NCBI GenBank assembly: GCA_947501695.1 | Contig: CANMWO010000003.1 | Location: forward strand, 583,001-647,000 | DNA length: 64,000 bases | Direction of reading: 5' to 3' | DNA from: an uncultured Sphingomonadaceae bacterium | GTDB taxonomy: Bacteria; Pseudomonadota; Alphaproteobacteria; Sphingomonadales; Sphingomonadaceae | The notes under the pieces: generated by a model | What the model was told of the DNA's origin: nothing | The model's input: the letters and a program-made list of their open reading frames with translations, nothing else | Databases searched by the model: none | In this document: piece by piece, positions 40,761 to 50,159 of the stretch | Position numbering within the stretch: position 1 is the stretch's first letter | Layout of the letters: the number at the start of each line of letters is the position of its first letter | Position numbers and translations under genes: made by a program

Positions 40761-41561
40761 ATGTCTTTACTAGAACGAGCATTCCATTTGGCTCACGATA
40801 TATTCCCAGAAGGCGGCGCCTGTTTCGAATTCGGTGTTTTTCGGGGTAGTTCATATGTTTATCAGGCCGAACAGATAAAGAAATATTATCCTTCAAGTTC
40901 CATCGCTGGTTTTGACTCCTGGCAAGGCCTCCCGGATGAAACCGAAGGTGTATGGATTCCAGAAAGACATGCTCGGGGTGAATACGCCGCGCCGAAAGAC
41001 GAAGTCCTGAGAAAACTAGATCTTATCGGAGTGATACCCGATGATAAGCAGTTCCGGTTAATCGACGGATTTTATTCCGATAGTCTTGTTCCTGAACTTC
41101 GCGAAACATTTGACCCCTTGATTTTCGTTAACATTGACGTTGATATTTACGTTTCGACAATTGAGTTGCTTGATTTTATCGAACCCATGCTCCGCCCCGG
41201 TGTCGTTCTTTATTGGGATGATTGGAAAGACCCGCGTGATGTTCATGGTGAGTCATGGGGTGAACATAAGGCTTGGGATGACTGGACCGAAAGCCGTCCC
41301 CGGTTGGAAACGGTTTATGTCGGATCAAACTCTGCCAACCAACAGGTGATGGTCGTCACTGCGGTGGAAGGTGAAAATGACCGGATGTCAGATGCTGCAA
41401 TTACAGCTATTCTCGATAGGTTTAAAAAATTCGACGACAATCCCCCAGAGCTTCGCAAAATACCCAAAACTGACGCAGTCATTCTATCCTTGAAGCAACG
41501 GATATCAGCCATTCCGCTGCTTGGTTCTATTGCGAAGGCCACATATCGGATTTTCCGTTAG
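40761..41561 (+). CDS. TylF/macrocin O-methyltransferase-like SAM-dependent methyltransferase
   Basis: FEFGVFRGSS (SAM motif), AGFDSWQGLPDE, IFVNIDVDIYVSTIELLDFIEPMLRPGVVLYWDDW. Confidence 0.82.
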   Translation: MSLLERAFHLAHDIFPEGGACFEFGVFRGSSYVYQAEQIKKYYPSSSIAGFDSWQGLPDETEGVWIPERHARGEYAAPKDEVLRKLDLIGVIPDDKQFRLIDGFYSDSLVPELRETFDPLIFVNIDVDIYVSTIELLDFIEPMLRPGVVLYWDDWKDPRDVHGESWGEHKAWDDWTESRPRLETVYVGSNSANQQVMVVTAVEGENDRMSDAAITAILDRFKKFDDNPPELRKIPKTDAVILSLKQRISAIPLLGSIAKATYRIFR

Positions 41562-41580
41562 TGAGAGAAATACATAAAGT

Positions 41581-42855
41581 TCAAGATGCTTCTAAGGCGT
41601 AAAGCCAGTCTTCAACGGGCGAAATGAAAGATTGATAGTGAAAGACCTTTGAATTGTAGCAATAGGACTTCATCGCGTTGACTTGGCTATCTGATTGGGC
41701 AAATAGTTCGACAATCTTTGCAGCAGCTTTATCGAAGTCAGTGATTTCAACCAGGTGACAGGTCTGTTGCTCAATTAAATATTGTGAGCTGCTGGGCATT
41801 GGATTGGTTATAACAGGTGTACCGTAGCTGATTGATTCAGAGAGTTTTCCTGGAAAACCTGCGAGGTTTGTTCGCGTTTCTTTGCGGAAAAATATCGAGA
41901 ACGCGGCCTTTGGCAGCGTTTCCAAGAGTATTTTACGAGGCTGGCGACCATGGAAGCTAAGGTCATCCTGCATATCATCCAGTATCGTAACTTGCTCGGG
42001 AACGAGTTCCCGATACTGGTCAAGATCGACACCATATAGATCCATATGAAATCTGGCACCTAGAAGCTTGGCGCGGTGCAATACATCAAAGACCCAGTCC
42101 AATCGATCTTTCATGCCATCGGCAGATTCAGAGACGCTAGCTTTATCAAATCCGGTACCCGCAAAGAAGAGTCTGGTAATGCCGTTTGAACGATCCACTA
42201 TTGGTGTCTGCTCGGTTCTATTGGGTGCCATTAAAGTAGGGATTTCAACGATCGGTTTTCGGCTTGATCTATAGAAGCCTGATATAAATGGTGAGGTAGT
42301 GATCAATCCATCCATTCGCCAATTGACGTAGTGCATTCTCAACATCACATCCAAATTTTTTACAATGCCCGACACGCTGCCCCAATGGCGTTTGCTGTAC
42401 CATTCGGTGCAGTCGGCAACGGCGAGAGCGCCATGTTGTCTTGCCAAATGTGCTATACGCCATTGCGATACGGCAGGATGGTTATAGCAAATGACAGTAT
42501 GCAGATTGGCTATATCGGTCAGCAAAATCAGTTTTCGCAGGGGTGCGTCAGATAAAATCTGTCTAAGCCAATTGACTTGGTTGCTAGGATATCCCATTTC
42601 CCAGGCTTCGAGACCGCTCTCCCCCGATTCAGCTGGATAAAGATGGCCATTTGCTTGGCGATTTTTGCTCAGTCCGACCAGCAGTACTCGGTATCCGAGC
42701 TTTTGAAAAATTTGCGCGTTGGTTATCACGCGCTGCGCCGCGGCATTTTTGTCGGGGAGTTCAAAGCCGCCGATATAAACTATCGTACGGCGAGTATCGA
42801 CTGCTTCTGCTTTCTGGCCAGTCTTATTGTACCTGTCTATCTCAGATATAGTCAT
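41581..42855 (-). CDS. Glycosyltransferase (GT4-like)
   Basis: TIVYIGGFELPDKNAAAQRVITNAQIFQKLGYRVLLVGLSKN...GFPGKLSESISYGTPVITNPMPSS; start MTISEIDR at 42855. Confidence 0.8.
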   Translation of the reverse strand: MTISEIDRYNKTGQKAEAVDTRRTIVYIGGFELPDKNAAAQRVITNAQIFQKLGYRVLLVGLSKNRQANGHLYPAESGESGLEAWEMGYPSNQVNWLRQILSDAPLRKLILLTDIANLHTVICYNHPAVSQWRIAHLARQHGALAVADCTEWYSKRHWGSVSGIVKNLDVMLRMHYVNWRMDGLITTSPFISGFYRSSRKPIVEIPTLMAPNRTEQTPIVDRSNGITRLFFAGTGFDKASVSESADGMKDRLDWVFDVLHRAKLLGARFHMDLYGVDLDQYRELVPEQVTILDDMQDDLSFHGRQPRKILLETLPKAAFSIFFRKETRTNLAGFPGKLSESISYGTPVITNPMPSSSQYLIEQQTCHLVEITDFDKAAAKIVELFAQSDSQVNAMKSYCYNSKVFHYQSFISPVEDWLYALEAS

Positions 42856-43990
42856 GAATCCTGACTCCGTCCCAATCGTTGGACAGCTTGGCGGTCCCAA
42901 CGATCAGTTTGACCACGCGCTCTGACGTATTAGTCACTTTATAATCTTGCGGGATGTCATGGGGTTTCCCACTCTCCCGTCGTTCGGCATATAATGATGT
43001 CACAAGTTCGATGGCGCGAAGAATCGTGTCCTGGTTCAAACCGGTATTGACAATATTTCCGGTATCCATAGCCTCTGGCCGCTCGATTGCGTCACGCGGT
43101 GTTATAGCCGGGAAGTCGAGAATTGCACTTTCTTCAGATATCGTTCCGCTGTCAGAAATCGCACAAAAAGAGCTCATTTGCAGTTGGTTATAGTCATGAA
43201 AGCCAAACGGCTTCATATCACGTATGCGTTTATCCAAGTCGATATGTTCCAACTGGTCGAACCGTGATTTTGTCCGCGGATGAGTCGAAATAATAATCGG
43301 GAAGTCATATTTTTCAGCTATTACGTTTAGCGTGGCTACAAGCGAAAGCAGGCGTTCCTTGCTATCTACATTTTCTTCACGGTGCATCGAAACAACAAAA
43401 TATTTACCTTTTTCCAGACCCAATTCATCCAATATATTTGATGATCCAATCTGCGATCGATATCGGTTTAAGACTTCGAGCATTGGGGACCCTGTGACGT
43501 ATATCCTGCGTGGATGAATCCCTTCGGCTAGAAGATTGCGCCTCGCATGCTCTGTATAGGGCAAGTTGAAATCGCTAATATGATCCACCATTCGGCGATT
43601 GGTTTCTTCTGGTACATTGCGATCAAAGCTACGATTGCCAGCTTCCATATGATAAATAGGTATTTTCATACGTCGCGCCATCAATGCGGAGATAGCGCTG
43701 TTTGTATCGCCAAGAACTAACAAAGCATCAGGGCGGTTGTCGTTGAGAACTTGTTCTGATTTGAGCAACACGTCGCCTAGAACAGCGCCTAAGCTTGCGG
43801 TATTCACCTTCATGAAGACGTCAGGTTTCCGGACACCCAAATCGTTGAAAAATACTTCGTTTAACTCGTAATCATAATTCTGACCTGTATGTACCAATTG
43901 ATGATCACAAACTTGATCAAGGAGAGCGATTGTTGGAGCGAGGCGAATAATCTCGGGACGCGTGCCAACGATTGTTGTGACTTTAAGCAT
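42842..43990 (-). CDS. UDP-N-acetyl-hexosamine 2-epimerase (WecB fold; CapG/WbjD/WbvD-like)
   Basis: MLKVTTIVGTRPEIIRLAPTIALLD...HTGQNYDYELNEVFF...GDTNSAISALMARRMKIPIYHMEAGNRSFDRNVPEETNRRMVDHISD. Confidence 0.9.
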   Translation of the reverse strand: MLKVTTIVGTRPEIIRLAPTIALLDQVCDHQLVHTGQNYDYELNEVFFNDLGVRKPDVFMKVNTASLGAVLGDVLLKSEQVLNDNRPDALLVLGDTNSAISALMARRMKIPIYHMEAGNRSFDRNVPEETNRRMVDHISDFNLPYTEHARRNLLAEGIHPRRIYVTGSPMLEVLNRYRSQIGSSNILDELGLEKGKYFVVSMHREENVDSKERLLSLVATLNVIAEKYDFPIIISTHPRTKSRFDQLEHIDLDKRIRDMKPFGFHDYNQLQMSSFCAISDSGTISEESAILDFPAITPRDAIERPEAMDTGNIVNTGLNQDTILRAIELVTSLYAERRESGKPHDIPQDYKVTNTSERVVKLIVGTAKLSNDWDGVRIHDYI

Positions 43991-44912
43991 TTGAAAAATC
44001 CGTACGGGCACGGGTTACCGCCGTGTCAGGATAGAATTTGGCGAAGCCAATTAACTGCGATATCATTTCATCCCAAGAGGGCTGCTGGTAACCAGTTTTA
44101 TCCGCGAATTTGTGACCATCCAGTGACCTGTCGAGTACAAGCTGCCCGTCGGCTTCTATTTCTGCGATACTTTTAAAATGTTGTTTGAACTTTGATATCA
44201 GATCGAACTTTGATATCTTTGGTCCTGTTACATGGTAAATTCCATATAGATTTTGCCTCGGATCAATAAAATATTGATCAATAGTTTTCGCTAACTGTAA
44301 GTTAGTGAGTCCCGAAAAATAGGCGTTGGTGAATCCATTTATTACACTGGATTGATCAAGAAACCAGGCTAGTAATCCTCGTCGTGAAGAGAGTTCAAAG
44401 CCTACTGGGGAAGTCCGTATAGTAACGGAGTCGCTTTCATTCACAACTTCGCCCAGGGCTTTGCTCAGCCCATAAAATGTTTTGGCGTTAACACGATTAT
44501 CTTCGGTATAGTTACCGTCATCACCGTCAAACACACAGTCCGTGCTTAAATGGATGAAACGGGCTCCAAATTCTCTCGACATCTTATGAAGCCGATGCGG
44601 CAACAGTGCGTTGGCAGGTAAAGCCGTGAGTGGATCTTCACCGTTTTCGATGTGGGCCGTAGCACCAGCGCAGTTGATCACAACATCAGGGCATGCGTTG
44701 GCAAAAAGCATCTCGAGAGATTTATCATCATCGATATCGCCTGTAATGAATAGGCTTTTGCGACGGTTCGGATCAAAGGCCTCAATATCACGGCGGCTTC
44801 TTAGCGAACCGATCACTTCATTTTGGGTATGCGTGGTGAAATATGTCCACATACAGTAGCCGATCATGCCATCGGCTCCGACGACAAGTATCCTCAACGG
44901 TCTTTCCTCCAA
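43983..44912 (-). CDS. RmlD-like SDR nucleotide-sugar 4-ketoreductase (WbvR-like)
   Basis: LRILVVGADGMIGYCMW...NCAG...FIHLSTDCVFDGDDGNYTEDNRVNAKTFYGLSKALGE; no C-terminal cupin as in CapF/WbjC. Confidence 0.87.
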   Translation of the reverse strand: MEERPLRILVVGADGMIGYCMWTYFTTHTQNEVIGSLRSRRDIEAFDPNRRKSLFITGDIDDDKSLEMLFANACPDVVINCAGATAHIENGEDPLTALPANALLPHRLHKMSREFGARFIHLSTDCVFDGDDGNYTEDNRVNAKTFYGLSKALGEVVNESDSVTIRTSPVGFELSSRRGLLAWFLDQSSVINGFTNAYFSGLTNLQLAKTIDQYFIDPRQNLYGIYHVTGPKISKFDLISKFKQHFKSIAEIEADGQLVLDRSLDGHKFADKTGYQQPSWDEMISQLIGFAKFYPDTAVTRARTDFSNA

Positions 44913-45928
44913 GATTCCAGTTCTAAACTAACTTCCGGTAGACTCAGTAAAAGTTGTTTGACTCCATCTACATCCAGGCGACTGGTATTATGCGAATGAT
45001 AATCGTCATGATGAACGATCTCCACATCACCCTCACTGAAATATTTTTTGTAGTTTAGGTCGCGCTCGTCGAGTTGCAGTCTCCAATAGTCATCCATGTC
45101 CTCTGCAGTCGCTAGCTCTTGTGCACTTGCCAAAGTTTCGTATAGTTTTTCAGCATGCCGCCAGCCGATGACTTGCACTTCATGATCCGGCACTTCAAAC
45201 AGCCCCAATAAGGCTGTCACTAGATCAGCGATTGTCGAGGCAGCCGCTTTCTTGATAAACAAATCACCTTGGCTAGCATGCATAAAGGCAAAACGGACCA
45301 ATGAAACACTGTCGCGCAACGGCATCAGGAATCGGGTCATGTTGGGTTCTGTAATAGTTATAGGTTGGCCGGTTTTTATCTGCTTTATGAACAGCGGGAT
45401 TACAGAGCCCCTGGAACACATCACATTGCCATAGCGCACGCAACTGATGGTGGTTTTGGCTCCCTCTCCGATTTCGCGAGCAGCCGATTGGGCTAACTTT
45501 TCCATCATTGCTTTCGACATACCCATAGCGTTGATTGGCAAAACCGCTTTGTCAGTTGAAAGGCAGACGAGAGACTTTACCCTGTGTTCAACGGCCGATC
45601 GAATTACATTCTCGCTACCCAATATATTGGTACGGACTGCCTCAAGAGGGAAAAATTCGCAGCTTGGCACCTGCTTCAACGCGGCAGCATGAAAAACCGC
45701 ATCGACTCCTTCCATTGCACGATCAATGCTCGATCGTTCCCGGATATCTCCTAGGAAAAAACGGACCCTACTATCGCTCAGCTGATTGCGTAAGGCATCC
45801 TGCTTTTCTTCGTCGCGGCTAAAAACACGGATTTCAGGAACACCATCAGCCAGAAGGTCAGTCAGCATCGTTTTTCCGAAGCTTCCGGTGCCGCCTGTAA
45901 TGAGGACAGAATTGGGTAAACTACTCAC
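44894..45928 (-). CDS. UDP-GlcNAc 4,6-dehydratase/5-epimerase (CapE/WbjB-like)
   Basis: SVLITGGTGSFGKTMLTDLLADGVPEIRVFSRDEEKQDALRNQLSDSRVRFFLGDIRERSS...AAALKQVPSCEFFPLEAVRTNILGSENV...STDKAVLPINAMGMSKAMMEKL. Confidence 0.93.
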   Translation of the reverse strand: MSSLPNSVLITGGTGSFGKTMLTDLLADGVPEIRVFSRDEEKQDALRNQLSDSRVRFFLGDIRERSSIDRAMEGVDAVFHAAALKQVPSCEFFPLEAVRTNILGSENVIRSAVEHRVKSLVCLSTDKAVLPINAMGMSKAMMEKLAQSAAREIGEGAKTTISCVRYGNVMCSRGSVIPLFIKQIKTGQPITITEPNMTRFLMPLRDSVSLVRFAFMHASQGDLFIKKAAASTIADLVTALLGLFEVPDHEVQVIGWRHAEKLYETLASAQELATAEDMDDYWRLQLDERDLNYKKYFSEGDVEIVHHDDYHSHNTSRLDVDGVKQLLLSLPEVSLELESWRKDR

Positions 45929-46461
45929 TTTATGAGTATCTCCAGTTGTGAAAATATATATGCATGTTCAAGGCCTCACAATAGCTGCCCATTTTAGTGC
46001 GTCACTTTACAGAAATTTTTACGGTAAACTATGCTTCGATATGATCTTGCCGATATTATTGCAATCGACAAATTAGGTATTTTGTTAAACTAGGGCCCGG
46101 TTGTATCCGGCTTTGAGTGAGCGAGGCTGCCATTATTTAGGCTAAGGAAGGTGTGTGGCTCTTAGTGTCGGTTTCCCTATTTTGACTATCGTCGTCAGCA
46201 TCCCCTGTTGCGCTGCGAACACGCCGTGCTGAGTTGGAAGAATCCCTAGTGATAAAATTGCACAGATGGCCGAACTAATAGGTACTTTGAAAACTGTAAC
46301 TAATGGGGGCGGACGTTAACTGTGCTGTACTTGCCCTAGCCTCAACGCAATATTTATAAAGAGTCCATCGCGAGTTTCCAATCACGATCCGAGGGTTTTT
46401 TCGGAATTCTAAGGTAAAAAATACGTTTTAATCCGATCCGCTGTCAACTGTCGGGTACAGA

Positions 46462-46500
46462 AAGTGTCACCGCGACAAATTATCGAGATTGGTGACACTT
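46462..46500 (-). terminator. Perfect 10-bp inverted repeat AAGTGTCACC-N19-GGTGACACTT over the 3' end of the beta-helix gene
   Basis: Arms read directly; overlaps the stop codon at 46467-46469; no strong U-tract, so terminator status uncertain. Confidence 0.35.
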
Positions 46501-48356
46501 ATAATTCTTTCGAAATGAGCCTGTTTGCGGGGCAATTGCATTTTGGAATTCAGCTCAAACATATCTCTCTTATGGGGGAAAGCGCAGTTCTTCAAACTGC
46601 AATTGTCAATTCGTTTGGCAGGATCTGAGCCCTCAACAAGTTTCAGATATTTTTTGTGTTTGGACGAATCTACCCTAATATTCTCAATATGTACTGGTCC
46701 CAATGCAATTTCACCATGGGCACTATCTTTCACTTGCATCAAGCATAACACGGTCGGCACTTCTTTTTTGACACTATTGGCATGGATTAATACATTGCTA
46801 ATCAAGCCACCAGTCATGTCATTGGACGCGGCACCTGAATAAAAACGACTTTGCGGGTAGTGCTCTATATGGCCTTTGCTTAATTCACTATTCCAAGCGC
46901 TTTCAACACAAATATATGCTTTGGCACAGTCGCCCGAAAGGACGACCGGGCCCACAATCTCAAAGTCACTACAATCCACACTAATTTTGATATGATATTG
47001 TCCTGATATTTGCCTATTTCCTGTCGTAATGCTAGTTCGAGCAATACGAAATTTCGGCGAAGAAAGTTGCACATTTATTAGTGCCTCACCGATCCACCGG
47101 TCGTTGCTTTCCGTTATAGTAATCTTGTCGATGAACCCATTGGGGCAATTATATCCGAACAAGATCGCGGTGGACAAAGTATTTTCGATGTTGGCGCCTA
47201 CAAGGCTAATATTTTTAGCACCCCATTCGCAAGCGATGCCTCTAACAGCGTTGATCGAATGATACTTCGTAATCTTGTACTGCTCGCATCCAGACAGATA
47301 TGCACCGTAATATCCACCGTCTATTCTGACATTGTCAATTTCTCCCTTTTCGGCGGGCACGACGCAGTTCGCTTTTCTCTTTCCGCCAGATAGATAATAA
47401 TCTGCCACTATTGCCGGAGTTAGAACACCATTGACCTCAATGTTTGAAGCGCCCTGGTCGAACCCGGCTTTTGACAAGGAAGCGGCACTCAAATCGGAAG
47501 GAACAGCGATAGGGCGCGTTGTTGAATTTTTCCAATAGCATGCCGTCGCTGCTTTTGGCACCGCACCACCGGTTGAGCCATTCTGGACTGTAGAAATCAC
47601 AACAGAAGTTCCGGACGCTATCAAATCGCTGGGCATCGCAACCGACAAGTCGCCGGCGTCACTTATTGCATACCATCTGGGTGTGGGCCGGGCGCCGCCG
47701 CGAGCTCCTTTCACGAAGCAGTCTCGGATATTCAAGCCACCGTTTGTAGAACCACCATCCGCATATCGAAAATTCTGAATATGATAGCCCTGTATATAGT
47801 TTTTGCCATGAATGTTCCTAAAAAGAAGGTCCCCACCTCCATTCTCAATAAATATTCCTCGCACGCCGTTCGGAGATTGAACATGATTGGCGTTTATCAC
47901 TAAATCGTGCCACACTCCGGCCACCGGATTGGAAGCCGCCCCTGATTTGCGTCCACGAATTCTAAATCCGCATGCATCGTTGTTGACTGACGTATCGGTT
48001 GAACCCAGAATAAATTCCGCTGATGCTCCGTCGAAGTCGGGAATTTTTCCGTCAACTTCTGGCCATATTTCGACTGGCTGCAACAGTCTGTATCGAGCCG
48101 CCGGCGTCGCCGCTATCGGTCGGCCAGCATCGCGAGCGAATGCGAATGCTCTGATCAAGGCAGGTGCATGGTCTTCTCCATCAATGGAGCGGTAAAATTC
48201 ATCAATTTGAACTGGCTCTATACCCAAAAGATATTGAGCAATTTTGCTTTTGGCGGGTTCGGCCAGAACTAAACCTGCTGAAGCGGTCATCAAGCCCCCA
48301 ACCGTAGCCCGTCTGGATAACGAATTTTTCATGAATCTTGCCCGCTTATTTTTCAA
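46467..48356 (-). CDS. Tat-exported right-handed beta-helix-like protein (possible polysaccharide lyase/depolymerase)
   Basis: Twin-arginine leader MKNSLSRRATVGGLMTASAGLVLAEP; repeated short beta-strand pattern (GGLNIRDCFVKG..., IDNVRIDGGYYGAYLSGCEQYKI..., ISLVGANIENTLS..., ILFGYNCPNGFIDKITI). Confidence 0.7.
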   Translation of the reverse strand: MKNKRARFMKNSLSRRATVGGLMTASAGLVLAEPAKSKIAQYLLGIEPVQIDEFYRSIDGEDHAPALIRAFAFARDAGRPIAATPAARYRLLQPVEIWPEVDGKIPDFDGASAEFILGSTDTSVNNDACGFRIRGRKSGAASNPVAGVWHDLVINANHVQSPNGVRGIFIENGGGDLLFRNIHGKNYIQGYHIQNFRYADGGSTNGGLNIRDCFVKGARGGARPTPRWYAISDAGDLSVAMPSDLIASGTSVVISTVQNGSTGGAVPKAATACYWKNSTTRPIAVPSDLSAASLSKAGFDQGASNIEVNGVLTPAIVADYYLSGGKRKANCVVPAEKGEIDNVRIDGGYYGAYLSGCEQYKITKYHSINAVRGIACEWGAKNISLVGANIENTLSTAILFGYNCPNGFIDKITITESNDRWIGEALINVQLSSPKFRIARTSITTGNRQISGQYHIKISVDCSDFEIVGPVVLSGDCAKAYICVESAWNSELSKGHIEHYPQSRFYSGAASNDMTGGLISNVLIHANSVKKEVPTVLCLMQVKDSAHGEIALGPVHIENIRVDSSKHKKYLKLVEGSDPAKRIDNCSLKNCAFPHKRDMFELNSKMQLPRKQAHFERIISVTNLDNLSR

Positions 48357-48895
48357 CGAATTATAAATGCAATTCGTGTATTCGAGCCGGTGAACATGGT
48401 CTGAAGAAGATTGTAAACTGATCCTAACATTTTTGAGAATCGTTTGTTTGGTTCCAGATTTTGATAATGTAGGCTTGCGACGTCACAGCAGAGGGTATTG
48501 GATGAATATTGAACTGCAACGCTTAGGAATAGTAAGTAGGTTATGAAACAGATTGTATATGAATGTGCCCCTTGTAAAAAACCCTGCACTCTCAGAGCCC
48601 GCTATTCGAAAAGTTCCGATTCGAGCCCAGACCAAACGCGCAAAAAATGCATGCGTGATATCGGTTCACAGCTAAGCTTGTAGGAGAGCAAACTTCGCCC
48701 ATGAACGGCTTCTGAAACCTGCCCAATATCGCAAAGATGGCCTACCGACGATAGTGCTTTGTCGGATACGCATCCAATTCAGCCAATGCTATCATTCCAC
48801 AACAGCAGCTTAGCGAAGTCGACCCGAAGATCGACAAAGACACTTAACTTCGACAGTTATCAAAATATTAGGCAAGATTCGATACTGAACCGACC

Positions 48896-50041
48896 ATGAC
48901 AATCAGCTCATCACCAAAGCCTAAAGTTGTAACGATTTTCGGCACAAGGCCAGAGGCTATAAAGCTATTTCCTGTAATCCGGGCGCTGTCAAAACGCACT
49001 GGACTGCAAACAATCAGCTGTGTGACCGCGCAACACCGTGAAATGCTCGATCAGGTATTGGACATCGCCGATATCGAACCGGACTATGATCTGGATCTTA
49101 TGCGCGCAGACCAGAGCCTTGATGAGCTCACGGGCCGTCTATTAATGGGCATTGGTCAAACCTTGGATGACATCCAACCGCAACGGGTGGTTGTTCAAGG
49201 TGATACCGCCACTGCCATGTGTGGCGCGCTTGCTGCTTATTATCGGAAAATCCCGGTAAGCCATGTTGAGGCGGGTTTGCGAAGCTATAATATTTATCAC
49301 CCCTGGCCGGAAGAAGTGAACCGCAAAATCATTGGCACCATAGCCGATCAGCATTTTGCGCCGACAGAAACTTCGGCTGCGGCGCTGCTCAAGGAGAACG
49401 TTCCGAATGAGCAAATCACTGTAACCGGCAACACGGTCATCGACGCATTACTGACTACAACAGCAAAAAACCAGAATGACAAATTCATAAATGTCGATTT
49501 GCAGGGCCTTTTCGACAATTTCGCTGACAAAAGAATCATCGGCGTCACCAGCCACCGGCGTGAGAATTTCGGTGATGGCTTAACCAATATCGCGGCTGCT
49601 CTTCGCGAAATCGCGCAGCGAGATGGCGTCGCACTGATTTTTCCGGTTCACCTTAACCCCAATGTGCGCGCGATTATGAACGATGCTCTTGGCGGCCTGA
49701 GCAATGTCGCGATGATTGAACCGCTGGATTATCCGAATTTCGTAGCTTTGCTGAACAGCGCTACCTTGATGCTTACCGATAGCGGTGGGGTCCAAGAGGA
49801 GGCCCCTGCGCTTGGGAAGCCCGTGTTAGTAATGCGCGATACTACCGAGCGCCCCGAAGGCATTAAGGCGGGTACCGCTAAATTGGTTGGAACCGACAAA
49901 GGTTTGATCGTTAAAGAAACGAACAGACTGTTGGATGATGAAGAATATTATAATTCTATGGCAAAAGCCCATAACCCCTTTGGGGATGGGCAAGCTAGCG
50001 AGCGCATTGCAGAGATTATCGAACAGAGTTTAACGTCCTGA
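48896..50041 (+). CDS. wecB: UDP-N-acetylglucosamine 2-epimerase (non-hydrolysing)
   Basis: KVVTIFGTRPEAIKLFPVIRAL...VQGDTATAMCGALAAYYRKIPVSHVEAGLRSYNIYHPWPEEVNRKI. Confidence 0.95.
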   Translation: MTISSSPKPKVVTIFGTRPEAIKLFPVIRALSKRTGLQTISCVTAQHREMLDQVLDIADIEPDYDLDLMRADQSLDELTGRLLMGIGQTLDDIQPQRVVVQGDTATAMCGALAAYYRKIPVSHVEAGLRSYNIYHPWPEEVNRKIIGTIADQHFAPTETSAAALLKENVPNEQITVTGNTVIDALLTTTAKNQNDKFINVDLQGLFDNFADKRIIGVTSHRRENFGDGLTNIAAALREIAQRDGVALIFPVHLNPNVRAIMNDALGGLSNVAMIEPLDYPNFVALLNSATLMLTDSGGVQEEAPALGKPVLVMRDTTERPEGIKAGTAKLVGTDKGLIVKETNRLLDDEEYYNSMAKAHNPFGDGQASERIAEIIEQSLTS

Positions 50042-50159
50042 TTATTAGCTTTAAAGCTTACTTGTTATGCTTTCCATTACCGAAATCTTTACGATGTTCT
50101 ACTATCGTAATTCCTGAAAATTTGCGTCTTTGTTGGCGCGATCAGGAGATTTTATCACG

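Noticed and set aside
48353-48589. 78-aa minus-strand ORF upstream of the beta-helix gene
   Set aside because: No homology features and atypical composition; more likely promoter/leader region
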